Assembly: GCA_026745465.1 (NCBI GenBank)
Contig: JACYXH010000241.1
Coordinates: 56,001-120,000, forward strand
Direction of reading: 5' to 3'
Length of the DNA: 64,000 nt
Source of the DNA: Lota lota
Taxonomy: Eukaryota; Chordata; Actinopteri; Gadiformes; Lotidae
Under the pieces are notes generated by a model, which was given only the letters and a program-made list of their open reading frames with translations, did not search any database and had not been told where the DNA came from. The translations under genes and the position numbers were made by a program. This document shows positions 44,601-61,198 of the stretch, in pieces. Each line of letters opens with the position of its first letter. Position 1 is the first letter of the stretch.

Positions 44601-47600
44601 CAGTAACAGCGGATAACTGGCCTCGTTTTAAATGACTCCCTCCACCCTTTGCACAGTGAGTTTCAACATCTTCCTTCTGGGTGAAGGTTTATAGTCCCAA
44701 AGTGCAGAACAAAGTGGTATAATAGCAGCTATGTTCCAGCAGCCATCACTCAAATGGACAAGTGGTAGCAAGATATAGAAGCATGTCCATTTAGGTTTTT
44801 GTGATGTTTGGAACCTGAGCACTTTTATGTTTACCATTTAAAAAAATGTGTGTCGAGATTGATGCCTCGTATGCTAAAAGTAAAGTAACCTGAACTACAA
44901 CATAGTAGCGATATTATAGCATCTGCTAAAAGCAGTGACTTATCCACGATAACACATTGTTCATGGTGTTAAAAATTTGGATCAGAGAGTCATGCTGTTA
45001 AATAACATTACCAGAGCAAGCAATGGTCTGGTCACCCGCAAGGCCACAGGCTGAATAGGATCAGTCAGTGAGAAAGGCCAGGAGCTGCAGAAAAGAGGAG
45101 AAAGTATTGTAAAAAGTCAATGGAATGACACCATTAGAAAGAGCTTATTGTGCCAAAAACATACATGTATTTGTTGAAATACCCCAAAAAGGATGTCTGA
45201 TCTGTTAATTATTCATTGTTTAATTTCCTTCCGTCCAATAGCTGTAGTCATTACTGATAATTGGATCGAAGATTAAATGTCAACATCGCATGAAATATGC
45301 AGTTCGCATTTCACAATATTCCATCTCATAATCCTTCTCATATTCAGCATATAGGAGGAGATTTGAGAACACAAAAAAGCAATTACCCTGGTACAGATTG
45401 GTCTGATTGGAGTGTGCAAGACACGCAACCCAAATTCTACTCAAGGGACCGTTGGAAGAAACGCTTACAGCGCGCACCGACCTGAACTTGAGGAGGCCAG
45501 CACGGCCGTTTGTGGTGTCCTCCTCGGGGAACAGAAGCAGGGCTTGGGTGCCGTCGGTGGAGCAGTACCTCTGCAGAGGCTCTGCAAGGGCCGTCTGCCC
45601 CGGTGCCGAGTGCATCTCCATGAATCCCCTGGCCCAACACACGAAGCCTGTAGAACCTCCTGTCTGGGGCTGTCCACGTATGGACGACAGAGAAGGGAGG
45701 ACATTCAGACCATTTAAGCCATTGCTACTCAACTTTGTCCAACCGTACAGTGAGTATCATGCATAAAATGCAGTACGTTCCCCAACTGTGCATTGGTTGT
45801 CTCTGCTTAGTTATTAAATTACCCTTAAATCAATAGCCGATTAAGAATCAACTTGTAGAGTATCTAGTGAGCCCAATGACACGGTGTGCGTCAGGAATAG
45901 ATTGTGTTTGCAAAGAAACCACAACCTTCAGTGGCTCCAACATCGTCTCCAACATAACCTTCCGAAGACGCGTGGAGTGGCGGGGAGCTGGGACACTATC
46001 GGGACAGAGCATGAGGCCCCAGTGGTACTTGGCTACCAAAGAGCGATGTGGATACTCACGGTACTACACGGGGCGAGCAGGTTGATGACGTTGTGGTCGA
46101 ACTCGGTCACGTGGTTGCATATGTACAGCTTGGTGTTCTTGTCTCTGGAGAGTGGATTGTTCTGTCTCACGTGCATTCCCAGCACCGAACACATGATCCT
46201 CACGAGAAATCTGTCGCGGACGGCAACAAGTGAGCAATGCAATATGAGTATCTGTCCCGTTTAAATCATAGATCCGGTGAGGGGGACTTTGTAAAATGTT
46301 ACTTGATTTACTCCTGTCCATTCCCCCTTTAAGTGATTATGCTCCCTGGGACATCAGCGCAATTGCATTTCCTGCTGTAGTCAATAATAATTCATACAGC
46401 AATAAATAAACATTATTCTTTTGTTTTTTATTACTAATTGCATTGACATATAATGGGAGAATTACGATAAGCTACAACCAAATGCAAATCTAGTCTTTTT
46501 ACATGGGTTATATATATTCACAAATGTGAAGTAGCTGCTCTCACACCAAATGTCAAGGTGTACTTTGCTTGATATTCCTCATGCAATGTTCCAGTAAATA
46601 TTCATGTTTATACAAACACGTCATTCATTCCTAATTTTAAAGGATGATGAATTGAAAGCAAGATGGAATTGTCCCTGGATTGTTCTGGATTGAAAGATTG
46701 AGGGACAACATACTTGCACAGATAACTTAAATGGACGATAACGTAAGACTAAATGAATGACATGTACAACTATGGCATTTGGAGTCAGGCAATGTTTTAA
46801 TACGCACCTTCTTAGAAAACTTTCAGGAAGAGCACAGCTAACCAAGAACACATGGACACCGATGAAAATTCGCAGCAACATCAAACATACACCAACTGGA
46901 GCGTAAAGGAGAACCAGAAGGAGAAGAAGTCCATCTTTTGGAAACCTGCAGCAAAAACAAGCCGGTATCATTGGCCATCCAATTGATTCATTTTAATCAT
47001 TCATTTCGTGTTTGCACCTAGTTCAATTAGTTTACCTAATCCACGAATAAGCAATATGGATTAAAGAGCTCTGTTCTATTACGCCAAATGTCATTAAGAG
47101 GACTTCAAACCCAATGTACAATGATGGCATACTGAAGATGAATAATCTCTCCATGAGTGTAGAAGACGCATCAGGCATCGATACAGATCAGTGCAAAGTA
47201 AAGGTTAACGTTGCATCCCTAACGGTTATAAAACACAACGAGTTTCACAGAGCGGCACGACATCAGATGAACTTTGACCCAACTTTTGTTCTGAGAGGCG
47301 CTTTCATTAGTACGTCCAGGGCTTTGCGGGGACTGCCTGGACCGAAACACGGAGGCCCATGTGTTGTGACAGTTGCTAGCTCGTTTACGTCAGCGCGTGT
47401 TGACGTCAGCATTAAGGGCTAACTTGTTAGCTCGTTCACTGTGCGTTAGCAAAGCCTTGATCGCGACCTCAGTGTAGCTTTGGCCAATTTTTTTTTATAG
47501 ATCATTGTTGCGTTTTCAAAAAGCTACAGCTGTATAACCGATATGTGATGGTAAAGAGCAGCAGGCCACTACACTACTTTTTGGGGCAGCTAGGTTAGCT

Positions 47601-47662
47601 TACTGATGTTAGCTTACTCACCGACGGAAATCAAACATGTCTTCAATTCCCCGAGACTCCAT
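41619..47662 (-). CDS. aup1: AUP1, lipid droplet/ERAD membrane adaptor
   Basis: AUP1 sits as a hairpin in the ER and lipid-droplet membrane and recruits UBE2G2 for ER-associated degradation. Twelve exons, in transcript order: 47662-47622, 46945-46808, 46210-46060, 45669-45482, 45084-45012, 43754-43681, 43109-43043, 42748-42646, 42566-42429, 42325-42177, 41931-41843 and 41664-41619. They sum to 1257 nt (418 aa; human ~410). Visible domains: hydrophobic hairpin (~20-52); acyltransferase-like region with HX4D (NHVTEFD, H93/D98) and FPEEDTTNGR; CUE domain (~300-345, KDVLPHVPLNVIARDL); and C-terminal UBE2G2-binding helix (MSLQERKDALYNYARRRY). Exon 6 is only 74 nt and easy to miss; it encodes SWLLELLWTFFVPCTMYHV and is needed to keep frame. 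Poly(A) candidate: plus tttatt 41333-41338. The gene is head-to-head with ctsf. Confidence 0.96.
43880..44890 (+). mobile_element. Degenerate non-LTR retrotransposon (LINE) fragment
   Basis: The + strand translates to TGSPQGCVLSPLLFIL, a reverse-transcriptase motif of L2/CR1/Rex-type LINEs, at ~44030-44080. DFVKWCEESYLQLNVSKTK follows at ~44160-44215 and a 3' region with typical LINE C-terminal wording. The segment that should hold the catalytic FADD motif is missing, and stops and frameshifts abound, so the copy is dead. It lies in aup1 intron 5, antisense to aup1, between exons 45012 and 43754. Confidence 0.8.
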
Positions 47663-48651
47663 GGCTGTCTGCTCGGTGTAACCTCGCCACCAGACAACTA
47701 CCGATTCAAAAACGAGAAATTACCACTGGGAAATAAATGAGTCATTACTTCAACGCAAACAGCTTTGTCATTATTTTGAAAACCGACGAGTGACGGCGCT
47801 CCACTGAAGTCTAACTAGCTCGTCGAATCGGTCCCATTTGTTTACGGGATGTTGCGCTCCGTCGTCCTGAGTACATCCGGTCCGCTCAGGCACCTTTCAG
47901 AGTAAATGTCCTCGATAATCAAAAACAAAAATGACAACGATGTCGCCCTCTAGTGGCTGCATTTAGCATCAGAAACAACGGTCTAAAATATGGTTGGAAT
48001 TGTCCCATTTGAGCATTGACGGCATATACATAACCATGGACCCGTTTTCATACTCATACATTTAGCTTGTACGTCTTTTTGTTAAAGTTTTTTTTTTAAA
48101 GAAACCCTGTTGAAAACCTGATTTTAAACACCTAAAAACCCAGTGTTCTGTGGGCTCAAACAATTCAACTGGTGGCGCTGCTGTTCTCTTGATGAAACTT
48201 CAAGGTCACAGAAGAACAACAAAACATCAAGTAAACAGTTGAACGGATATGGTTAGAATACCTTTTTACACTTTTGTAATTATGTAAATCACCCACCATA
48301 TATCTATTTTGGAAATCGGTGTAGTAATATCAATGTCATTTGTAATAATAGTTTGTTAAGTAGTTCTATAATCTATACATATTCCAATAATAAAGATGCA
48401 AAGCCGATTTGTTTTGCTTGGGTGGGAAACACGTGACTGCATGCAGCACTGCTGGAGTTACCCTCCCACATTCGAGCAAGCTCCTCCCACCACCCACCAA
48501 CAGCTCATCCTACCCGGTTCTGTTTGGCAACATTGCTTTGTGTAAACAACTAGTTCGGATCTATTTAATCAACTGGAAAAACAAACATCGCGGTTTATAA
48601 GTCAGCGTCAATTGGATACCGGTCCTTTTTCTTGCCAGACACAGGGAAAAC
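47663..48651. promoter_or_regulatory. Shared head-to-head promoter region of aup1 and ctsf
   Basis: Just under 1 kb separates the aup1 ATG (- strand) from the ctsf ATG (+ strand). No gene or recognisable mobile element inside. An ETS-like catccggt lies near 47873, on the aup1 side, and a CACGTGAC box at 48430-48437, on the ctsf side. Confidence 0.6.
48430..48437 (+). promoter_or_regulatory. CACGTGAC E-box, CLEAR-like, upstream of ctsf
   Basis: CACGTGAC matches seven or eight bases of the CLEAR consensus (GTCACGTGAC) bound by TFEB/TFE3 at lysosomal genes, ~215 bp upstream of the cathepsin F start codon. Confidence 0.5.
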
Positions 48652-54354
<5,703 letters not shown>

Positions 54355-54356
54355 AC

Positions 54357-54397
<41 letters not shown>

Positions 54398-55042
54398 GAT
54401 CCTCTGACTCCGCTCTTACACTACTCACACACAACCAATGTGATAGAGAATGCATGAAAATCGAAGTCGGACGCAAAAACTACTGAAGACGCTTTCCAAT
54501 CAAACAGTATTTGACAGTGAGGTGCAGTATTGCACCTCACTGACTTGCACAAGGAAATATGAACATAGCTAATCTCTGATAGATGCAACTTTTCTTTATT
54601 GGCTCCTAAGTTGTATTATTATTATTATATATAATTTTAGTGTGATTTAAAAATATATAGTTTTTAGTGCTGTTTTAGTTCACCAAGCTAAGAATATAAC
54701 TGCGTTTGATTGTTGATTAACTCATTCCTCATTGCAGCCGCTGTGAAATAAATTACTTGTCTGTGAGTTTCCTCTATTGTTCAAGTGCATAATGCTATGT
54801 ATTACTCAAGACGTTGATCCTGGTTCCCTTTGCGTTCTGCGTGAAGTATTATCGTTTACATACAACAGGGTTTGCAAGCTTTTATTTTATTGTGAAAGAT
54901 ATAATAAATGTGAATAATGAAGACTCAATAAACATTTGAACATTTCCTTATGTTTTATTATTTTACTTCCAGCTTCCATTAAATCAGAAATTGATCATGG
55001 GGTTTCAGTCAGAAAGATCTTAATGGTTATACAAATATATAT

Positions 55043-55073
<31 letters not shown>

Positions 55074-55227
55074 ACACACATACACACACACAAAAGCTTA
55101 AATAATATAAAACAATATAGTTGTAATATATGTAAGCATAGTTATATTAATCAGGAATCGGTTATCAAATGTCCGGTATAACGGTACGTGACTACTATTA
55201 TTTTGAAAAGCTGAGTGTTTTGACCGG
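54355..55227. other. ctsf 3' UTR and ctsf-eif1ad spacer
   Basis: AATAAA signals at 54747-54752, about 54903 and about 54928 mark likely ctsf ends. A poly-C run of ~28 (55046-55072) with a CA tail follows. No further gene. Confidence 0.6.
54359..54393. repeat. (CA)n in ctsf 3' UTR
   Basis: CA tract of ~17 units that begins five bases after the ctsf stop codon. Confidence 0.95.
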
Positions 55228-55235
55228 CCGGAAGT
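55228..55235 (+). promoter_or_regulatory. ETS site in eif1ad promoter
   Basis: CCGGAAGT, an ideal GABP/ETS site, ~175 bp before the end of the presumed non-coding first exon of eif1ad (55401). Confidence 0.55.
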
Positions 55236-55694
55236 ATTCGGAACTTGCCCATGAGGTTAACGTTTACTGTCTAATTAAGCGTTGTTATACATCCACGTTA
55301 CCGACGTGTCGTGGCACTGAGTCCGCTAATTCCCGTGTTTAAAGTTATTTGAGGGGTCTACTGCTTTACACAGAAACGTTGATCAGTGGCATCTTTTCAA
55401 GGTAGGGGTTCAACCTGTTTAAACAAGCATGAGTGATGCTACGTTATAAGCTGAGCTAGGTAGCTAGCATCACTTGGATGCTTGGCTTACTGTTATAATA
55501 GGACGCACATCCATATAATAGTATATATCTTGTTAGTGGCTCTGATGTTAAGTAAAATGTTACTTATTGGCAGACCTTTTATCATATAGAAATGCCACTA
55601 TGGTTTGACCTAATGTGTTGTCTGTACTGCTATGAAACCCCTAACACATTTGCGTTTTACAGCTGGCGAAGACGACTGAAACCCCGCATCTACA

Positions 55695-58580
55695 ATGTCA
55701 CAAGCGACCAAACGCAAGCATGTCGTGCAGGAGGTTCTTGGAGAGTATGTCAATCCGACGGAAAATCAGCAAATCGTAAAGGTGAACCCGCGTTTATCTG
55801 TTTCAAACATCACACATGGCTGCATTTAAAGCGATGACTTCTATAGTCAGTCAAAAATACAAACGAATGTATTACTGTTCTATAGTTATTCAAGTACAAA
55901 CTACTGTATGACTGTTCTATAGTCAGGCAAGTACAAACTAATGTATAACTGTCAGTCAAAATACAAACTGTGTTACTGTTCTATAGTTATTCAAGTACAA
56001 ACTAATGTATAACTGTTCTATAGTCAGTCAAAATACAAACTAATGTATTACTGTTCTATAGTCATTCAAGTACAAACTAATGTATAACTGTCAGTCAAAA
56101 TACAAACTGTGTTACTGTTCTATAGTCAGTTAAAATACAAACTAATGTATTACTGTTCTATAGTTATTCAAGTACAAACTACTGTATGACTGTTCTATAG
56201 TCAGGCAAGTACAAACTAATGTATAACTGTCAGTCAAAATACAAACTGTGTTACTGTTCTATAGTTATTCAAGTACAAACTAATGTATAACTGTTCTATA
56301 GTCAGTCAAAATACAAACTAATGTATTACTGTTCTATAGTCAGTCAAAATACAAACTAATGTATGACTGTTCTATAGTTATTCAAGTACAAACTAATGTA
56401 TAACTGTTCTATAGTCAGTCAAAATACAAACTAATGTATTACTGTTCTATAGTCAGTCAAAATACAAACTAATGTATTACTGTTATATAGTCAGTCAAAA
56501 TACAAACTAATGTATTACTGTTCTATAGTCAGTCAAAATACAAACTAATAGTTTACTGTTCTATAGTTATTCAAGTACAAACTAATGTATGACTGTTCTA
56601 TAGTCAGTCAAAATACAAACTAATGTATGACTGTTCTATAGTCAGTCAAAATACAAACTAATGTATTACTGTTCTATAGTTATTCAAGTACAAACTAATG
56701 TATAACTGTTCTATAGTCAGTCAAAATACAAACGAATGTATTACTGTTATATATAGTCAAACTGTATGTAACATCTCGACTGATTATGGCTTACTATTGC
56801 TTGTAGGTTATTGGTAGCCGTGGGAACAATCTCCACGAGGCTGTCACCGCCAAGGGGGAAACGTTTCTAGTCAGCATGCCCAACAAGTTCCGCAAGAACA
56901 TCTGGATCAAAAGAGGTAAGACGGGTGGGGTTCCAATGGTATTTTCTTCTCGTGATCTGCAAAACATTGAGTATCTTATATTAGCCCCATATCTGACCCA
57001 ATTCTCAGTTGAACACGGCGTTACTGAATAAAGGACTGAATACACATGCATTGTTGTTTCTGGTGGTTTAGTTTATTCCTTGAAACGGCAAAGAAGCTCT
57101 GAATCTGATTCGGATACGCAACCCCATGTACTCCTTTAATAAAGAATGATGCACTATGTGTGAAAAGAGTTGTTATAAATGTCCCATTCGATCATAGCTA
57201 TGCCCTTCTGAATCACGCACTAGTCACCCAATGGTTTTACTGGTAGTCCGGAGTTTGTTCAATACACACATTGTACTGAGACTGAAGCAAGCCAATAGTC
57301 TCCATTATTATCGAGTGAAGCGTCCAGGTGTTTTATTAATGTGGTGTGTTTGTATAACTGAGCGGGCTCCCAAAGGAAATATAACCATGATGCGAAGGCA
57401 ATGAAAAGCAAGACGGGAAAGCAATAGAGCTCGTATTAAGTTAATCAGTAGGTCTGTTGGTTCAATTGAACTCAAAGTGTGACTTCTAGTGATGCACCGA
57501 TTGATCGGGCGCCGATCATTATCGGCCGATGTACGCCCTGAACACGGGATCGGTGATCGGCCGATCAACTTAAACTTTGCCGATTGCAGGGCCCGATCAC
57601 GTGACTCAAAAACGATTGTGCACGAGACATCAGGTTCATTAGGTCATTAGGTCATTAGGTCATTAGGTCATAGTCACTAAGACGGTAATGTTATCCGAAT
57701 CGGCCTGAAAAAAACCTGATCGGTGCATCCCTAGTGACTTCAATTGCTCACAAGATGGAGCCATTTGATATTACTGCTGTAAAAGTAGGAAGAAAATGAA
57801 AAAAGAATTTAACCAGACTCAAGACATTCTTTAATCATCTTGTAAATGTAGGGGAAGTGTAACTTGCTTCCAGACTTTATATTTGGTATTTTGATATTGG
57901 CTTCTGTTCCACTAGGTGATTACGTGATCGTTGACCCCATCGAGGAGGGAGAGAAGGTGAAAGCAGAGATCAGTGTCATATTGTACAAGGACCACATTCG
58001 GCACCTCCAAAGACTGCAGCTCTGGTGAGGAGAATTAATCATGCAGGCCTACACATGAGTTCTGATGTCAATCAGAGGGCACGCGATCTCCCTTCGGTGC
58101 ATTCTAAAATAATATTCAATAATAACAATGAATGAATGAATGCAACAATAAAAGCGCTTTGAGTGGCTGCAGGCTACAAGGCTATTAAAGCGAGAAAAAA
58201 CAAATGCGGTCGATTAACCATTTAGGCCATCGAAAAAAAGCAAGACAAGCGTGGCAAAACTCAGGATGGAATCTGCGTCTTTTGTAATGGCCTCATCTCC
58301 TCTGCACCGTAGGCCCGGCGGGTTTGTAGGGCAACCCGCTCCCATGGAGGAGATGGACAGACTGCCTGGAAGGAGGGCAGGGGAGGAGGAGGAGGAGGAG
58401 GAGGAGGGGAAACACGAGGAAGGGGACGAAGGGAACGGCGGCAGCAGTGACTCGGAGGACGACGAGAGCGACCTCTTTGTGAACACTAACCGCCCCAACT
58501 TCCACTACAGCGAGAGCGAGGAGGACGCCGAGGAGGACGCCGAGGAGGAGCGGACAGACGATGCCCCTAGGAGTCATTAA
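55695..58580 (+). CDS. eif1ad: EIF1A domain-containing RNA-binding protein
   Basis: EIF1AD is a small nuclear protein with an S1-like/eIF1A OB fold that binds RNA; its precise role is poorly defined. Four coding exons: 55695-55781, 56807-56915, 57916-58024 and 58313-58580; 573 nt, 190 aa, phases consistent. The start [18 protein letters not shown] is the family N terminus. The fold spans about residues 5-100, with [40 protein letters not shown] and [16 protein letters not shown]. The tail is acidic, with a (GAG)n-encoded glutamate run at ~58385-58407 and the conserved [18 protein letters not shown] block. It is longer than the human protein (165 aa) mainly in this tail. A non-coding first exon probably ends at 55401 (CAAG/GTAGGG) and splices to an acceptor at 55661-55662, leaving a 5' UTR at 55663-55694. 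Poly(A) candidate AATAAA is at 59143-59148. Confidence 0.96.
55841..56758. repeat. 38-bp minisatellite filling eif1ad intron 1
   Basis: About 24 copies of a 38-bp unit of the type ctatagtcagtcaaaataca followed by aactaatgtattactgtt. Two forms (gtcagtcaaaata and gttattcaagta) occur in a patterned order, and a shortened form lacks ttctatag. The array fills most of the intron between exons 55781 and 56807. Confidence 0.95.
57479..57741. mobile_element. hAT-type MITE with 8-bp target duplication
   Basis: Terminal inverted repeats TAGTGATGCACCGAT (57487-57501) and its counterpart ending at 57733 (TAGGGATGCACCGAT when inverted) match at 14 of 15 bases. They are flanked by an exact 8-bp direct repeat gtgacttc (57479-57486 and 57734-57741). 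The 247-bp interior has no coding capacity, is rich in GATCGGC palindromes and holds a small (attaggtc)n run. Located in eif1ad intron 2. Confidence 0.92.
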
Positions 58581-58682
58581 AGAGACGCTCGTTAAAAGGT
58601 TGAACACTGCGGGAGCCCCACACCTCTTTTAACGACGGCCTTAATGCTGAGGTTACAGGATCTGAGAAGATGGCTGGTCGCA

Positions 58683-58713
<31 letters not shown>

Positions 58714-59562
58714 AGTCCTTGACTCCTCAGCTGATTGTGCACTTTTTTTTATTTTTATATTTGAGTCATTTAAAAACGAAGACAAATCTCCTTATGGGCA
58801 TTTAGAAAAACCACATCCAACGAAATAAGCCTGTATCTAGTTGGAATGTGTATCATGAACCTACTAAACTGCTAAAAGGTTTGAGTTGAGTTTAATTTGT
58901 ACTCATGTATAGGCCTGCATGATTAAGTTGGAAAATCCAATGTAAATGTTAAACATTCCTCCTTTCCTTGGCTTTCGTATTCATGCCCCATGGATACCTC
59001 TTATGTTAAGCAGAAGAAGAAAATAACCCATTTGTTTAAGAGCTGTGCTTTGCTCTACCTTTTACATACCGGGGAAACTCCAAAGTGTTTTAGGAGGTGA
59101 ATGTTACTGAAGATTTCCAACCCAGTAACAGGTTTTTGCTGTAATAAATGGTTCATAGCACCTTGATTTGGTTTTATTTCCCCATTTGAGTTTACTCTTC
59201 GCTTTCGACACCTTTACTTTATTAAGGATACAACAAAATAAATACATGTGTGTGTGGAATATCTACGGTTCATATGAAAAATCGATCTAAGTGGTTGTAA
59301 TAAACCTTTTATTTAATTACAGAACATCTGGTCTCTTGATTAATTAAATTATTTCCTGCTTTCAGCAAAAACCCTGAGAAAAATCCTTTGTTCATGTGTT
59401 TCTGGTGTTAGAAAAACCACAATATCCAGATATACAAATTATACAAACTTATGTACAAACTTTACAATATGTGTGCAATAAAACAATGACTTTGTAACAG
59501 GTGTGCTACAACTCAGGTTGGCGGTGTTGTGGGTGAATAGAATATCTTCTCACAACATCAAA
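58581..59562. other. Converging 3' UTRs of eif1ad and the glycosyltransferase
   Basis: Poly(A) candidates: AATAAA 59143-59148 for eif1ad and tttatt 59308-59313 for the - strand gene. A (TC)n tract lies at 58684-58710. No other feature. Confidence 0.65.
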
Positions 59563-60914
59563 TTAAGGCTTAGTCTTCCCCTTATCGCCTCTTAGCGTCA
59601 CGTTCCAGCACAGAGGCTGTCTTTCCTTGAGCTGCGCCCACAGCTGTGCCACCCGGTCGGGCATCCTCTTGTGGACCACGAGGGTTCTGTGGTAGGCACA
59701 CGGTTCCGTTTCCTCGTCTTTGGGGAAATCAAAGGTGAGAAAGGCCGGGTGGTAGGAGGGGTAGGCGTTCAGCCTCCGCAGGCACATGCCAACGTAGACG
59801 TCGTCGATCGGATACAGGTGCACCCTTTTGGACACCAGGTGCAAGTGTTTGGTCAGAAGGCCCGAGTACACCACCCCCCCTCCGCCGGCGTACGGTGGGT
59901 ACAAGCCGTTGTAGAAGGCCTCGGGCACAAAGTACTTGGACTCGTTGTTCCTGTCGGGCTGCGCCGCCCCGATCACGTCCCCCACCATGAAGCTCCGCAG
60001 GGCCGTGCCCAGGACCCCCTGCTGCCGCCGCAGGTAGTCCACCAGAGCCGGCGTGTTGACGAAGATGTCGTCGTCCCCCTTGAAGACGAAGCGCGCCCTG
60101 CGGCAGCCGCGCGAGAACCACTCCCAGAAGAGCACGTCCTTCAGCGTGAGGTTGAAGAAGGAGTCCCGGAAGTCCCACTGGAGGATGTCCCCGTGCAGCC
60201 GGCTCTCCGCACGCAACGGACCGGGCCGCTCCACGCTGTCGTTCTGGCGGTGGTCGGTCCCGAGCAGAAACACCCTGCGGACGTAGCCCCCGCCGTCCCC
60301 CCTCTGGCCGCCCACCCACCCCGCCCGCCCCCACGTGTCCCGGATGGTCTGCCGGTTCCTCGCGTTCTGCACCGTGGTTTTGATGGCCAGGAGGAGCAGC
60401 GTTTGGTGGCCGCGTGCGGCGCCGGCGCCGGCGCGCCGCACGCGTCCCGCGGCCCCGTGATAACGGGGTAGTCTCTCTTGTGCATGTGCCTCGCAAACTC
60501 CTGGATGCTCAGGCCGGCGAGCCTGCCGAGCTGGCGCGCCGGGCCCCGAGCCCCGGGGGGGCCGTGCGCCCGCAGGGACCCGTTGCGCGCAGTGGCTCCT
60601 CTGGGAAGCATGGCGTGCTTGTGGGGACGCAGGATGGGGTTCAGGGAGCGGTCGGTGGACAGCTGGAGGAGGTTCCAGACACCAAGGTTCAGGTGTTGGC
60701 TCCAGAACGTTTTGGGTAGCGGGGCCCAGCTCTCGTTTTCATAGGTTCCCTGGGCAATGAAATGGTTGATATGGGAAATTGATGTCGTCCCTGATGAGGG
60801 GGCCATGTTCAAGCACACCATCAGGGTGACGTAGACGAACAGCAGGGCTAGAAGAATGCATGGAGAGCAAAGGCAGAAGAACAGGTTCCTCCAGCGGCAG
60901 AAGTACACAGCCAT
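59563..60914 (-). CDS. Beta-1,3-N-acetylglucosaminyltransferase, B3GNT2-like, frame broken
   Basis: A type II Golgi glycosyltransferase (galactosyl_T/GT31) of the poly-N-acetyllactosamine-extending B3GNT group, closest by eye to B3GNT2 or the fish paralogue b3gnt2l. The ATG is at 60914-60912. The first frame carries a cytosolic start, an anchor of ~20 hydrophobic residues (LFFCLCSPCILLALLFVYVT) and a stem ending HKRDYPVITGPRDACGA. The catalytic part continues in another frame to the stop at 59563: LLLLAIKTTVQNARNRQTIR, RVFLLG, FVFKGDDDIFVNT (DxD-type metal motif), GLYPPYAGGGG and HLYPIDDVYVGMCL. The shift (one base missing or two extra) falls within a GC palindrome near 60412-60445. Everything else is intact and conserved, so a sequence error is likelier than a true pseudogene. 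The coding region is one exon with an acceptor at 60920-60919 in the 5' UTR. Poly(A) candidate: plus tttatt 59308-59313. Confidence 0.85.
60412..60443. other. GC palindrome at the frame break
   Basis: Perfect 11-bp inverted arms (gcgtgcggcgc, 60412-60422; gcgccgcacgc, 60433-60443) enclose a 10-bp loop that is itself palindromic GC. The reading frame of the B3GNT2-like gene changes here. Confidence 0.85.
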
Positions 60915-60918
60915 TCAA

Positions 60919-61198
60919 CTGCAAGGGAAGGAAATTAAACAGCAGACGGTGAACATTGTTGGCCAATGACATGATGGCTGGGGAATTTCAGCTATGCATC
61001 AAATATGGATCAGTTGTCATAGCAGCATCAGAATAAAAAAAATAATTAATGGGAAGGGGAAAAGTATGGCGTTGGAGAGGTTGTACTTTTTTACACACAT
61101 TTATTTAGGTCGAGTTAAGTTGAAATGTGGGAGCATATGAAAAGGTATTTCGTAATATCCCGTGGAGGATTGTCATCATTTGTTATCTATTGAACTTA
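60919..61198 (-). other. 5' intron of the glycosyltransferase gene, start
   Basis: An acceptor (ttgcag, AG 60920-60919) four bases before the ATG indicates a 5' UTR intron reaching rightwards. I could not place the first exon. Confidence 0.55.

Noticed and set aside
59671..60471. 266-codon + strand frame over the glycosyltransferase
   Set aside because: Antisense shadow of the GC-rich glycosyltransferase exon; no family resemblance.
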